Below the pieces are notes generated by a model that was not told the DNA's origin, made no database searches, and saw only the letters and a list, made by a program, of their open reading frames with translations. A stretch of 64,000 nucleotides of DNA from Verrucomicrobiota bacterium. Its GTDB lineage: Bacteria > Verrucomicrobiota > Verrucomicrobiia > Limisphaerales > J093. Of this stretch, positions 8,157-17,218 are shown in pieces. The stretch's first letter is position 1, and every line of letters begins with the position of its first letter. The DNA lies in assembly GCA_016716505.1 (NCBI GenBank), contig JADJWF010000003.1, forward strand, positions 728,971-792,970. The letters are read 5' to 3'. A program made the translations under genes and the position numbers.

Positions 8157-9911
8157 TCACGGCCGCGACGCCACCGGTCCCGGGGTTCCGGGGGGAACGG
8201 CCACAGGCTGGCCGAGCGGCTGACGGAACCGGCCGAACCAACGCCGTCTTTCCAGCGTGCCGGCAGCGGCCGCACGGAAGTGCCGGCGCAGGAGCGCCCC
8301 GGCCCACCACGCCAGCAGCAGGTTCTTGAGCACGGTCAGCACCGGCCGCGTGAGGGCATGCGCCAGGAGACTGCCCGAGTAGAACTTTTGCACCCAAGGA
8401 TGGCTCCAGAACTTCCCGGCCACCTCGGGGGGCAGCATGGCGACAATCTGCGCCAGCCCCGGCAAAAAGTAGGCGCAGGCCCACGGCAGCAGGATCACCA
8501 AGCCGAACGTGTAAAAGATCGCGAACGCCGTCCGGCGAACCGACAGGCTGAACCAAGCCCCCACGACGCAGAGGGCCAGCACGTCCGTCACGTAGCTGAA
8601 GAAACTGCCGGCGGCGTTGGCCATGGCGTAGCCAGTGAGGCCGGTCGGCGGCGCGACGAATCCCGGCCGGGGCAGGTACACCTGGCCGACCACATAGAAG
8701 ACGTGCAGCAGTCCAATCACCAGCACCGGCAGGAAGAAGTAACGCCGGATGGCCTGCCAGTGGCCGCGCAGCAGCGTCTTCACCGGCAGCGGTGTGGTGA
8801 GGATCAGTTCGAGCGCCCCACTGCGCCGGGCTTCCAGAATGAAATGACAGGCCAGCACAGCCGCCCACACACGATTGGTGAGGACCAACGCCAGCGAGAA
8901 GTTGCGATGGAATTCGGCCGTGCCTGCCCCGCCCGCGCGATAGCCGAAGACGAACCAGGACACGTTGAGGGTCACCAGCGTCACCAGCGACCAGAAAACG
9001 AAGTGCGGCCAGCGATGGCGCGCGGCAACGGCCAGCACGGGATTCCGGTCCAGCCGACGGCGAAACGTCCGTCGCCAGCCGCGGGTGTAACCGAAACGAG
9101 CAATCCAGCGCCGCGCCACGGGTTTTTCGGCCGGGTCCTCGCGCCAGACGCGCGGCAGGAGGATTGCGGTCGCGATCAGTGCCAACCACGACAGACCCTG
9201 TACGGCTCCCACCGACCACCAAAAACCTTGAGGGTTGCCCCGAAACGCAGTGTCGGTAGCCAGCCAGCCGGAGTAGGCGGGACTGGCCAGCGCCAGCCAG
9301 GGCGTCCCGGCAAGTGGCACCGTGAAGAAGCGGCTTTCCACGACCGCCGCAAGTCCGGGCAGAAGCCCGGCCACGCCCAAGGTGAGGGCGACCGCCGCCA
9401 GCGTGGCCTTGCCCTGGTCACGGCTGAGCACCGAAGTGAACATGCCCACGGCGAGCGAAAAGAAGATCGCGTTCATGACGGCCACGGCCGTGCGCCCGTA
9501 TTCGCCGGGCGTCACCCCGCCCAGCAAGAGGGGGAGCCCCAGCGCCGGCAGCACTGCCATCAGGCCATACAAGCCGGCCAGCGAGGTGGCGATCCACTTG
9601 CCAAGCAACACGTCAAAGCTGCGTAATTCGGTGAGGAACAGCAGGCCGAGCGTGCCGTCGCGCTTCTCCTCACTCAAACAGTCGGCGGTGATAAAGGCCC
9701 CGACCAGCAGACAGTAGCTGAAAGCGAACACGCTGAGGTAGGTGAACAAGGTCTTGCCGACCGTGATGGGCGCCTGGGTGCGGACCGAGAACAACGCAAT
9801 CCACGCGCAGATCACGAGGGCCGCGACGGCGGCAGCCAGTCGCAGCCAGTACGTCTTGCTGCGCCGGGCGCCCGCCCGCAGTTCGCGTTCGACAATCGGC
9901 AGGAACGTCAT
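8157..9911 (-). CDS. ABC-2 type transporter permease (paralogue of 6552-8099)
   Basis: A 584-residue membrane protein that starts MTFLPIVERELRAGARR and carries two copies of the family loop: SEEKRDGTLGLLFLTELRSFDVLLGK near residue 85 and EARRSGALELILTTPLPVKTLL near residue 370. The two halves and the hydrophobic profile match its neighbour, with which it shares gene order and orientation. The ATG at 9911 was preferred over a longer frame to 9950 because the conserved N-terminus, shared with the paralogue, begins there. The C-terminal 30 residues are Pro/Arg-rich and not conserved. Role: membrane component of an exporter, cargo unknown. Confidence 0.82.
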   Translation of the reverse strand: MTFLPIVERELRAGARRSKTYWLRLAAAVAALVICAWIALFSVRTQAPITVGKTLFTYLSVFAFSYCLLVGAFITADCLSEEKRDGTLGLLFLTELRSFDVLLGKWIATSLAGLYGLMAVLPALGLPLLLGGVTPGEYGRTAVAVMNAIFFSLAVGMFTSVLSRDQGKATLAAVALTLGVAGLLPGLAAVVESRFFTVPLAGTPWLALASPAYSGWLATDTAFRGNPQGFWWSVGAVQGLSWLALIATAILLPRVWREDPAEKPVARRWIARFGYTRGWRRTFRRRLDRNPVLAVAARHRWPHFVFWSLVTLVTLNVSWFVFGYRAGGAGTAEFHRNFSLALVLTNRVWAAVLACHFILEARRSGALELILTTPLPVKTLLRGHWQAIRRYFFLPVLVIGLLHVFYVVGQVYLPRPGFVAPPTGLTGYAMANAAGSFFSYVTDVLALCVVGAWFSLSVRRTAFAIFYTFGLVILLPWACAYFLPGLAQIVAMLPPEVAGKFWSHPWVQKFYSGSLLAHALTRPVLTVLKNLLLAWWAGALLRRHFRAAAAGTLERRRWFGRFRQPLGQPVAVPPGTPGPVASRP

Positions 9912-10138
9912 TCGCGCCGCGAGTGTAGGCGCAGGCTTCCCGGAGTCCAAAGCGGAAACCGATCAGCCATCCGGCCGGCCAGCCGGCGGGCGGGGCTCAT
10001 CGCGCGATTTGGCGGTGGCTCTGGAAAGGTAAGACAAGCATCATGGCCGGAGCGGCTGGCGGGAACCGGGTGCGTGGTTGTCTCACCCGGCTTCGGCCGG
10101 CAAGGAGTGTTGCGGAGCAAACTGGCGGAGGGACAGAA

Positions 10139-10903
10139 ATGGCATCCCATACGGCGGAACTCGCAGGACGGGTGGCGGTGATCACCGGCGCTGGACGCGG
10201 CTTGGGGCGCGCGATTGCAACCGCCCTGGCGAAGGCGGGCGCGACGGTGGTGCTCACCGGAAGGCACGCTGCGCCACTCGAGGCAGCGGCGGAGGCCATC
10301 CGCGCCGACGGCGGTCAGGCTGGAGCGCTCGCCTGCGATGTCACCTGCGAGGAGGCCGTGCGGGCCTTGGCTGAGACGGTGCGCGGGTGGCACGGCCGGA
10401 CGGATATCCTCATCAACAACGCCGGCATCAACGTCCGCAAGCCGGTCACAGAATTCACCTTGGCCGAATGGCGGAGCGTTCTGGATACGAACCTGACCGG
10501 GGCGTTTCTCATGTGCCGCGAGTTCGTACCGTTGATGAGGGGGCGCGGCTACGGGCGTATTTTGAATCTCACCTCGATCATGAGCCACGTGGCGTTGCCG
10601 GGCCGCACGGCGTACGCGGCGAGCAAGGCCGGATTGCTGGGTCTCACGCGCGCGCTCGCCCTCGAACTGGCCGCGGAGGGCATCACGGTCAACGGCATCA
10701 GTCCGGGTCCCATCGCCACGGAAATGAACCGACCGATCCTCGAGAACCCCGAACTCAGCGCCCAGTTCACCGCGCGTCTGCCCGTGGGGCGGTGGGGCAC
10801 CGAAGCCGAGGTCGCCCGCCTGGCGCTTTACCTGTGCTCGCCGGAAGCGGGCTTCATCACGGGAACGGACATCGTCGCTGACGGCGGCTGGACCGCGCAG
10901 TGA
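10139..10903 (+). CDS. short-chain dehydrogenase/reductase (FabG/gluconate dehydrogenase-like)
   Basis: A 254-residue classical SDR. The NAD(P)-binding motif TGAGRGLG is at residues 16-23, DVT (near 65) and NNAG (near 95) follow, and the catalytic set is visible as LTSIMS and YAASK. The C-terminus VADGGWTAQ is typical. An arginine directly after the glycine motif region (TGRHAAPLE) suggests NADP preference, which is inference. The ATG at 10139 follows a GGAGGGA ribosome binding site; upstream in-frame codons lack homology. It stands alone, divergent from the permease pair and convergent with the flippase-like gene. It could be a fatty-acid 3-oxoacyl reductase or a sugar-acid/polyol dehydrogenase; context does not decide. 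Confidence 0.88.
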   Translation: MASHTAELAGRVAVITGAGRGLGRAIATALAKAGATVVLTGRHAAPLEAAAEAIRADGGQAGALACDVTCEEAVRALAETVRGWHGRTDILINNAGINVRKPVTEFTLAEWRSVLDTNLTGAFLMCREFVPLMRGRGYGRILNLTSIMSHVALPGRTAYAASKAGLLGLTRALALELAAEGITVNGISPGPIATEMNRPILENPELSAQFTARLPVGRWGTEAEVARLALYLCSPEAGFITGTDIVADGGWTAQ

Positions 10904-10927
10904 TCCGTGCCCGTGGCGCAACGCCGG

Positions 10928-12040
10928 TCAGGAGTTGTCAGTGGCGGCCCCTTTCGTCTCCGCCGGCGACGGCAGGTGGTGCCGGCTGCGGAAGGCCACA
11001 TAGACTCCCGCGCCCACCACGCTCCACAACAGACTGCCAGCGTAGGCGAGGAGGGACAGCGACAACGCCTGCGTGGACGCGACGCCCAGTGCCGGGATGG
11101 TCAGCGTCCAGACATAGAGATTCTCCCGCACACCGAGGCCGCTGGGCGTGATGGGTAATGCCGCCACACAGATGATCATCGGCACCAACATGAACAACAC
11201 CGGCAGCGGAAGGCTTACGCCCAGTCCCCGGGCGAGCGCCCAATACTGCGCGACACAGAAGACGTTCAGCACGGTGGAAATCAGGAACGTCCGGAAGAAG
11301 AAGCCCGGCACGGCGGCGAAACGCCGGGCAGCCTCCAAGGCGCGCTCAAGCAGGTCGCTCTTGGGCAGGCGGCGCAGCCAGTCGCGCGTTTGGGGCCATC
11401 GGCGGGACAGCCCCCCGCGGAACGAAAGCGCTCCGAGCGCCAAGCCGGCGACCAGCATGGCCAGGACGACGGCAGCGAGAGCCGCCAGTCGGCGGTACTC
11501 AAACAGCAGGCCCAGGTTCAGCAGCATCATCGCGCTTGCGAAAAGCAGCATGGAGAGCAGCCCGATCAGGCGGTCCGCCAGCACAGTCACCACCGCCTCG
11601 GTTTTCAAATGGTGGGTTTCCCGCGCGGTGTAGTAGGCCTTCATCAAGTCGCCGCCGCTGGAGCCGAGGAGAAACGAATTGAAGAAATGGGCGACCAACG
11701 AAATCTCCGCCGCCCGCCCGAGGGACAGGTCCAGCCCTTGCGCGCGCAAGACCAGCCGCCACCGGACAGTGCCGAGCAAGATCGTCATGCCCATGAAGAC
11801 GACCGAGGCGACGCCGGCGCCGGCGGGCAGCCGCTTCAAGGTCTGCCAGAGCTCGGCCGGACCGCGGGTCCACGCTTCCCGCCACTGCGCGGAGCGGTCG
11901 AGCGACTGCCACGACCGGCCCTCGCGGAGGGCGGTGTTGGCGCCCTCCTGCATGAAAATGCTGTGAAACACCCAAGCCAGCAGAACCGCACACACCCCGA
12001 TGCGGCCCGCCACGGCCCACGATTTCGGCAGCGCGGTCAC
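10928..12040 (-). CDS. lysylphosphatidylglycerol synthase transmembrane domain / flippase-like protein (UPF0104)
   Basis: A membrane protein of about 370 residues with around eight helices, belonging to the YbhN/AglD/LPG_synthase_TM family. Diagnostic features are the stretch AHFFNSFLLGSSGGDLMKAYY near the middle, DRLIGLLSMLLFASAM, and the C-terminal LPITPSGLGVRENLYVW. I chose the GTG at 12040, because it overlaps the stop codon of the upstream sugar isomerase gene in a GTGA arrangement, a strong sign of translational coupling; an ATG at 12073 would give 11 more residues and a 37-base overlap. Family members are implicated in lipid or polyprenyl-phosphate-sugar transport or modification; the actual substrate is unknown. 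Confidence 0.82.
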   Translation of the reverse strand: MTALPKSWAVAGRIGVCAVLLAWVFHSIFMQEGANTALREGRSWQSLDRSAQWREAWTRGPAELWQTLKRLPAGAGVASVVFMGMTILLGTVRWRLVLRAQGLDLSLGRAAEISLVAHFFNSFLLGSSGGDLMKAYYTARETHHLKTEAVVTVLADRLIGLLSMLLFASAMMLLNLGLLFEYRRLAALAAVVLAMLVAGLALGALSFRGGLSRRWPQTRDWLRRLPKSDLLERALEAARRFAAVPGFFFRTFLISTVLNVFCVAQYWALARGLGVSLPLPVLFMLVPMIICVAALPITPSGLGVRENLYVWTLTIPALGVASTQALSLSLLAYAGSLLWSVVGAGVYVAFRSRHHLPSPAETKGAATDNS

Positions 12041-12951
12041 TCGTCGCCCCAGAGCGACCGGATGTGAGCCCACCCGGCTCGCAAGTCTTCCACCGACAAC
12101 GACGGGCTGAGTTCGAGCACCTTGATGTGCTCCGGCTTCACAAACGGCTTCAAGGCCGCGAAATCAATCATCCCCTTGCCCGGCGCGCGATGGTCGCGAC
12201 CGGGGAACTCGACGTCGTGAATGTGAAAGCCGGCCAGTTCGGCGGCCAGCGACTCAAGGTGCATCGTGTGCTGAATGAAACCCAGATTCTCCTTGATCTG
12301 GGCGTGGCCCGTGTCGTGCCAGTACTTCACTGTGTCCCCACCGAAATCAAAGAAGAAGAACGGGAAGTCGGACTCGAAGGGGATCTCTTCCACCGCTTCG
12401 CGATTCTCCACGCCAAGCATCAGGCCGCGGCCGGCCGCCTCCGCCTCGAGGCGGCGCAGAATCTCGTAGGCGTATTCGAGGTGGCGCTCCTTGCGCGACT
12501 CGCGCTTCTCCTCCGCCTCGGCGCAGAGGCGACGGTATTTGGGCGTATCCTTCTGGCCCGCCCCGACCAAGTCCACCAACTTGTCGGTGTAATCGCGCAT
12601 CTCGATGGCACCCATGTGAAGGACGACCAGCTTCGCGCCGCACCGATTCGCAAAGTCGAAGGTCTGGAGGGTTTGCCGAAAGGCCTTGTCCCGCTCCCGC
12701 GAATCGGTGGACGTGAACTTGTACACGTTGGGCGCGGCGTGCGTGACGCCGATCGGGAGGGGGCAGAAATTGTGCAGGGTGGTGATCTTGATCACCCCGG
12801 CGTCCACAGCGTCCATGATCCCGGGCACCAGGCTCAGACGGATGCCGTGGCTCAATTCCGCGTACTCGAATCCGAGGTCGCGAATCTCCTGCAGCATGGC
12901 CCGACCATCCGTGTGGCGGTCGGAATTCCAACAAGTGGACAAGGCGTACAT
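12037..12951 (-). CDS. sugar phosphate isomerase/epimerase family protein (AP endonuclease 2-like TIM barrel)
   Basis: A 304-residue TIM-barrel protein of the xylose isomerase-like superfamily. Metal-binding positions are visible as the Glu in LGVENREAVEE, the Asp/His in YWHDTGHAQ, the His in FHIHDVEF with GRDHRAPGKGMIDF, and the Glu in IKVLELSPS. This arrangement is that of sugar isomerases/epimerases rather than endonuclease IV. The ATG at 12951 precedes the conserved YALSTCWNS start; an upstream ATG at 12987 would add a Pro-rich extension. The stop overlaps the GTG of the flippase-like gene, so the two are likely co-translated. Substrate unknown. Confidence 0.83.
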   Translation of the reverse strand: MYALSTCWNSDRHTDGRAMLQEIRDLGFEYAELSHGIRLSLVPGIMDAVDAGVIKITTLHNFCPLPIGVTHAAPNVYKFTSTDSRERDKAFRQTLQTFDFANRCGAKLVVLHMGAIEMRDYTDKLVDLVGAGQKDTPKYRRLCAEAEEKRESRKERHLEYAYEILRRLEAEAAGRGLMLGVENREAVEEIPFESDFPFFFFDFGGDTVKYWHDTGHAQIKENLGFIQHTMHLESLAAELAGFHIHDVEFPGRDHRAPGKGMIDFAALKPFVKPEHIKVLELSPSLSVEDLRAGWAHIRSLWGDE

Positions 12952-13022
12952 GATCTTGAAACAAGCAGGGCCGGGCGGGAGCCTCACGCTCCGTCGCCCG
13001 GCCCAAAATGGCTGCTCCGGCT

Positions 13023-13220
13023 TTACTGGTCCGCGTAGCGCGCAGCCAGCATCGCGGAGAACTTGGCGATTTTCAACTTCCGGCGGCGGCGTTCGCTCGG
13101 CTTCTCGTAGTGGCGATGGGCACGCACCGTCCGCAGCGTGCCTTCGCGGTCCACGCGCTTTTTCAGCCGGCGCAAGGCCCGGTCCACCGGTTCTCCCTTT
13201 TTGAGCTTAATCTCGGTCAA
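13023..13220 (-). CDS. rpsU: 30S ribosomal protein S21
   Basis: A 65-residue, very basic protein with the S21 pattern: VDRALRRLKKRVDREGTL, then RAHRHYEKPSERRRRK. It is a small-subunit protein needed for initiation. Translation must begin at the TTG at 13220 (reading TEIKLKKGEP): the only in-frame upstream codons run into a TGA, and a GAGGAAG ribosome binding site lies about 10 bases upstream. A TTG start for a ribosomal protein is unusual but consistent with the sequence. It is divergent from tgt. Confidence 0.92.
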   Translation of the reverse strand: MTEIKLKKGEPVDRALRRLKKRVDREGTLRTVRAHRHYEKPSERRRRKLKIAKFSAMLAARYADQ

Positions 13221-13405
13221 CGACGTTCACTTCCTCTCCACGACCCGAAAACGGCCACGAAGTTCATCTCCGAGCCGGGTTCCCTTGGGTCCAGCGGGGC
13301 GGGCACAGTAAGAAGGCGCCTCCCGTGTGTCAACGCGCCGATGACCCGTTTTCGGGCGAATTTGCGGGTTTCCAGCTCTGGCGAATCCTGCTTTAACCAC
13401 CGCCG

Positions 13406-14543
13406 ATGTTTGAGTTGCTGCGGACCGACGCCACCTCCAAGGCCCGCTTGGGCCGGCTGACCACGGCGCGCGGCGTCATCGAGACTCCCGCGTACATGCC
13501 CGTCGGCACCCAGGCCACGGTCAAAGCGCTAGACCCGCGCGAGCTGGTCGAGGCCGGTACGCAGATCCTCCTTGGCAACACGTACCATCTCTACATCCGG
13601 CCGGGGCTGGACATCATCCGCAGCGCGGGCGGTCTGCATTCCTTCATGGCATGGCCGCATCCCATCCTCACCGACAGCGGGGGCTTTCAAGTCTTCAGCC
13701 TCGCCAAGATTCGCAAGGTGAAGGCGCACGGGGTGGAATTCAAATCCCACCTCGATGGCTCCCCGCTGTTCCTCGGCCCCAAGGAAGCCATGGAGATTCA
13801 ACGCGTCCTGGGCTCGGACATCGCGATGGTCTTCGACGAATGCCCGGCACACGACGCGCCCGCGAAGGAGCAGCACCTGGCGGTGGAGCGAACCATTCGC
13901 TGGGCGCGCGAGTGCCGCGAGCAACCGCGCGCTGCCGGTCAGCAGGTCTTCGGCATTGTCCAGGGCGGCAGCGACCCCGCGCTCCGCGAGCATTGCGCCC
14001 GGGCCATCACGGCGCTGGACTTTGATGGTTATGCGATTGGCGGCGTGAGCGTCGGCGAACCCGAACCCGAAATGATGAAGGCGATCGAAATCACCGAACC
14101 TTTCCTGCCAGCAGACAAGGCCCGCTACGCCATGGGACTGGGCACGCCGGCACAGATGGTCGAACTGGTGGCCCGCGGGGTGGACATGTTTGACTGTGCT
14201 GCCCACGCGCGTGGCCCGCAACGGAACGGCCTTCACGCGGCGCGGCACGTTCGCCATCAAGGGCGGCGCGGTGAAGGCGGAGTTCCGGCCCATCGAGGAA
14301 GGTTGCGAGTGCTTTGCCTGCCGCCACTTCACCCGCGCCTACATCCGGCACCTGCTCAACGTGAACGAAATCCTCGGCCTGCGCCTGGTCAGCATCCACA
14401 ACACGCATTTCTACCTGCAGGTCATGCGCGAAGTGCGGGCGGCCATCGCGGCGGGAAGCTTCGCCGAGTACCGGCGACAGTTCGTTGCCAACTACATCCC
14501 CACCCGACGAGTGCTGGCGGCGCGGGCGCTGGCGCAGGGTTGA
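13406..14543 (+). pseudogene. tgt: tRNA-guanine transglycosylase, interrupted by a frameshift
   Basis: Queuine/preQ1 tRNA-ribosyltransferase, exchanging G34 of tRNAs with GUN anticodons. The first frame (from ATG 13406) shows TDSGGFQVFSL, the Asp in FDECPAHD, GIVQGGSD and the nucleophile region VDMFDC. Directly after that Cys codon (14197) the reading frame is lost: the conserved continuation LPTRVARNGTAFTRRG lies in the +1 frame and runs to the stop at 14543 with the zinc ligands C-x-C-x2-C (CECFAC) and a following His. Two bases appear to be missing in a TG repeat. Everything else is intact and full length, so a sequencing or assembly error is as likely as a true mutation. Confidence 0.88.
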
Positions 14544-14628
14544 CCCGTTGAGCCTGGGACCCCGCCGCCGCCCGCGCCTCGCAATCCGCTGGCCAGTGGC
14601 GGCCGTGCCGCCTACGCTCCCCGCGCCT

Positions 14629-15772
14629 ATGTTCGAGAACGTCAAACCGCAGATCGCTGCCGCCGCCGCCAAGCTCACCCAGCTCCGGAGGTTTCTTTGA
14701 CGTTCCCACCCTCGAGAAACGCCTCGCGGTGATCGAAGGTGAGATGGCGAAAGACACCTTCTGGAACAACCGCGATCAGGCGCAAAAGCTCATTGACGAG
14801 GCCAACGCCGCCCGCAAGAAGCTCGAACCGCTCGCGCAGCTCGAACGCCGGGCGGACGACCTGCGCGTGATGCTCGAACTCGCCGAAGCCGAGCCGGAAT
14901 CCGCGCAACTGGCCCTGCAGGCCGAGCTGGAACGCGATGTGGCGGCTTTGAACCGGCAACTCGAGGACTTCGAGTTGCGAATTCTCCTGAGCGGCCCGCA
15001 CGACCGCAATAACTGCATCCTCAGCATCAACGCCGGGGCCGGCGGCACCGAGGCGTGCGACTGGGCGAACATGCTCCTCCGCATGTACCAGCGCTGGGCC
15101 GAGAGCCGGGGCTGGGAGGTGGAAGTGACCGACGCCCTGCCCGGAGAAGGCGCCGGCATCAAGAGCGCCACCGTCCTGCTGCGCGGCGAGAATGCCTACG
15201 GGTTCACCAAGGCCGAGCGCGGCGTCCATCGTCTGGTGCGGATCTCCCCCTTCGACGCCAACAAGCGCCGGCACACCAGTTTCGCCAGCGTGGACGTGAT
15301 CGCGGAAATCGAGGAGAGCGGCGAGATCGTCATCCCACCCAGCGAACTGCAGGTGGACACGTTCCGCTCGGGGGGCAAAGGCGGCCAGAATGTGAACAAG
15401 GTGGAAACCGCTGTGCGCATCACCCACCTGCCGACCGGCATCGTGGCCGCCAGCCAGAATCAACGGTCGCAACACCAGAATCGCGCCACGGCGATGAAGC
15501 TGCTGCTGGCCAAATTGTACGCGCTGCGTGAGGACCAGCAGAAGGCTGAGATGGAGCGGTTTTACGGCGAAAAGGGCAGCATCGGCTGGGGCAATCAAAT
15601 CCGCAGCTACGTGCTCCAACCGTACCGCCTGGTCAAGGATCTGCGCACCGGCCACCAAACCAGCAACACGGAAGCCGTGCTCGACGGCGAACTGGACGAC
15701 TTTGTCAGCGCCTGGCTGCGCGCCGGCGGCCCCACCAAGCGCAAGGCCGGCATCCAGGACGAGGAGGAATAG
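14629..15772 (+). CDS. prfB: peptide chain release factor 2, with programmed +1 frameshift
   Basis: RF2 recognises UGA and UAA. A 23-codon first frame from the ATG at 14629 ends in TTT CTT TGA; after slipping +1 at CTT (see the frameshift site at 14687-14701) the second frame continues DVPTLEKRLAVIEGE and runs 357 codons to 15772, about 380 residues in total. The codon-recognition motif SPF (RISPFDANKRR) and the catalytic GGQ (SGGKGGQNVNKVET) are present. An internal ATG at 14729 would remove the N-terminal domain and is not the true start. It lies 85 bases after tgt and 4 bases before trpC, suggesting co-transcription with trpC and trpF. Confidence 0.95.
14687..14701 (+). promoter_or_regulatory. 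prfB programmed +1 frameshift site
   Basis: A Shine-Dalgarno-like GGAGG (14687-14691) is followed three bases later by CTT TGA C (14695-14701). The spacing and the CTT-TGA-C slip site match the classical bacterial RF2 autoregulatory frameshift, in which low RF2 lets the ribosome pause at TGA and slip forward one base. Known for the family; seen directly here. Confidence 0.92.
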
Positions 15773-15776
15773 CGCG

Positions 15777-16583
15777 ATGCCCGACATCCTGGCCACCATC
15801 GTCGCCGAGAAGGAACGCGAAGTCGCCGCCCTCCCGCCAGCCGTCGTCACGGCGGAGTCGCTGCGGGCCGCGCTCGACCAGCGCGGCCGACGCGACTTCT
15901 TCGCCGCCCTGCGCGCGCCCCGCGCCGGCTCGATCGCGCTGATTGCCGAGGTCAAAAAAGCCTCCCCCAGTGCCGGCATCATCCGCCCGGACTTCGATCC
16001 CGTCCGCATCGCCCGCGATTACGAAGCCGCCGGCGCGAGCTGCCTCTCGGTCTTGACGGATCAGAAGTTCTTCCAAGGGTCGCTACTGTTTTTGCGGGAG
16101 GTTCGGGCGGCCGTTTCCCTGCCCTTGCTGCGGAAGGATTTCATCATTGATGAGCGGCAGATTGCGGAGGCGGTCGAGTGGGGCGCCGATGCCATTCTCC
16201 TGATCGCGGCGATCCTCGACGACACCCGGTTGAGCCGCTTTCACTCGCTGGCGACCGGCGCTGGTCTGACCGCGCTGGTGGAGGTCCACGACGAAGCCGA
16301 ACTGGACCGCGCGCTGGCCATTGGCGCGTCGCTCATCGGGGTCAACAACCGGAACCTGAAGACCTTCTCAGTGGACCTCGCCACCACCGAGCGGCTGGCC
16401 GCGCGGCTGCGCGGGCGGCACGAGGGTCGCGACCTCCTGCTGGTGGCCGAGAGTGGCATCCACACGCGCGCGGATGCGGAACGGCTGCAACGCTGCGGCG
16501 CGGCGGCCATCTTGGTGGGCGAGTCACTCATGCGGGAAGCCGATCTCCGGACCAAAGCGCGCGAACTGATCGGAGCGGCCTGA
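15777..16583 (+). CDS. trpC: indole-3-glycerol phosphate synthase
   Basis: A 268-residue (beta/alpha)8 enzyme converting CdRP to indole-3-glycerol phosphate in tryptophan synthesis. Visible family motifs are IAEVKKASPSAG (catalytic Lys), SVLTDQKFFQGS, PLLRKDFIIDERQI (catalytic Lys), AILLIAAILDD, LVEVHDEAEL (catalytic Glu), IGVNNRNLKTF and LVAESGIHTRAD. The ATG at 15777 is 4 bases after the prfB stop. Its TGA stop overlaps the trpF ATG by one base, so the two are translationally coupled. It is a monofunctional enzyme, not a TrpCF fusion. Confidence 0.95.
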   Translation: MPDILATIVAEKEREVAALPPAVVTAESLRAALDQRGRRDFFAALRAPRAGSIALIAEVKKASPSAGIIRPDFDPVRIARDYEAAGASCLSVLTDQKFFQGSLLFLREVRAAVSLPLLRKDFIIDERQIAEAVEWGADAILLIAAILDDTRLSRFHSLATGAGLTALVEVHDEAELDRALAIGASLIGVNNRNLKTFSVDLATTERLAARLRGRHEGRDLLLVAESGIHTRADAERLQRCGAAAILVGESLMREADLRTKARELIGAA

Positions 16584-17206
16584 TGCCCACGCGCGTGAAG
16601 ATTTGCGGCATCACCCGCACCGAGGACGCGATCGAGGCCGTCGCCGCCGGGGCGGACGCCCTCGGCTTCATGTTCTTCGAGGGCAGCAAGCGATTCGTCA
16701 CGCCGGAAGTGGCGGCGGCCATCTGCCGCCAACTGCCGCCGTTCGTCGCGAAGGTGGGAGTGTTCGTGGACGCGCCTCCGGAAACCATGCGCCACGTCGC
16801 CCACACTTGCGGCTTGGACGCGGTGCAACTGCACGGCGCGGAAAACCCGGCTCTCTGCGCGAGTCTGGCACCGCTGACCGTGATCAAGGCCTTTCGAGTA
16901 GCCGACGAAGATTCGCTGGCGCCGCTGCCTGATTTCCCCGTGGCTGCCTGGCTCCTCGACAGCTACGTGCCCGGTGAATTGGGCGGCACGGGTGCGCGTT
17001 TCAATTGGCAGCTCGCCGTGCGCGCGCGAGCGTGGGGACGCCCCATCATCCTGGCCGGCGGCCTGACTCCTGAAAATGTCGCCGAGGCCGTTCGACAGGT
17101 AAAACCCTACGCCGTTGATGTGTCGAGCGGCGTCGAGTCCGCACCGGGGAAAAAAGACGCCTCCCGGCTGCGGGCCTTCATCGCCGCCGCGAAGGGGGCC
17201 GGTTGA
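16583..17206 (+). CDS. trpF: phosphoribosylanthranilate isomerase
   Basis: A 207-residue TIM-barrel enzyme catalysing the Amadori rearrangement of PRA to CdRP, the step before TrpC. VKICGITR (with catalytic Cys 8), GFMFFEGSKRFV, VGVFVDAP, VQLHGAE, LLDSYVPGELGGTG (catalytic Asp), LAGGLTPENV and DVSSGVESAPGKKD are all present. The ATG at 16583 shares its A with the trpC stop (TGATG). Other trp genes are not in this window. Confidence 0.95.
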   Translation: MPTRVKICGITRTEDAIEAVAAGADALGFMFFEGSKRFVTPEVAAAICRQLPPFVAKVGVFVDAPPETMRHVAHTCGLDAVQLHGAENPALCASLAPLTVIKAFRVADEDSLAPLPDFPVAAWLLDSYVPGELGGTGARFNWQLAVRARAWGRPIILAGGLTPENVAEAVRQVKPYAVDVSSGVESAPGKKDASRLRAFIAAAKGAG

Positions 17207-17218
17207 GCTGCGGATGCC

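Noticed and set aside
6804..9626. 940-codon plus-strand frame
   Set aside because: It is the mirror of the two ABC permease genes on the minus strand, with a composition typical of antisense in GC-rich DNA.
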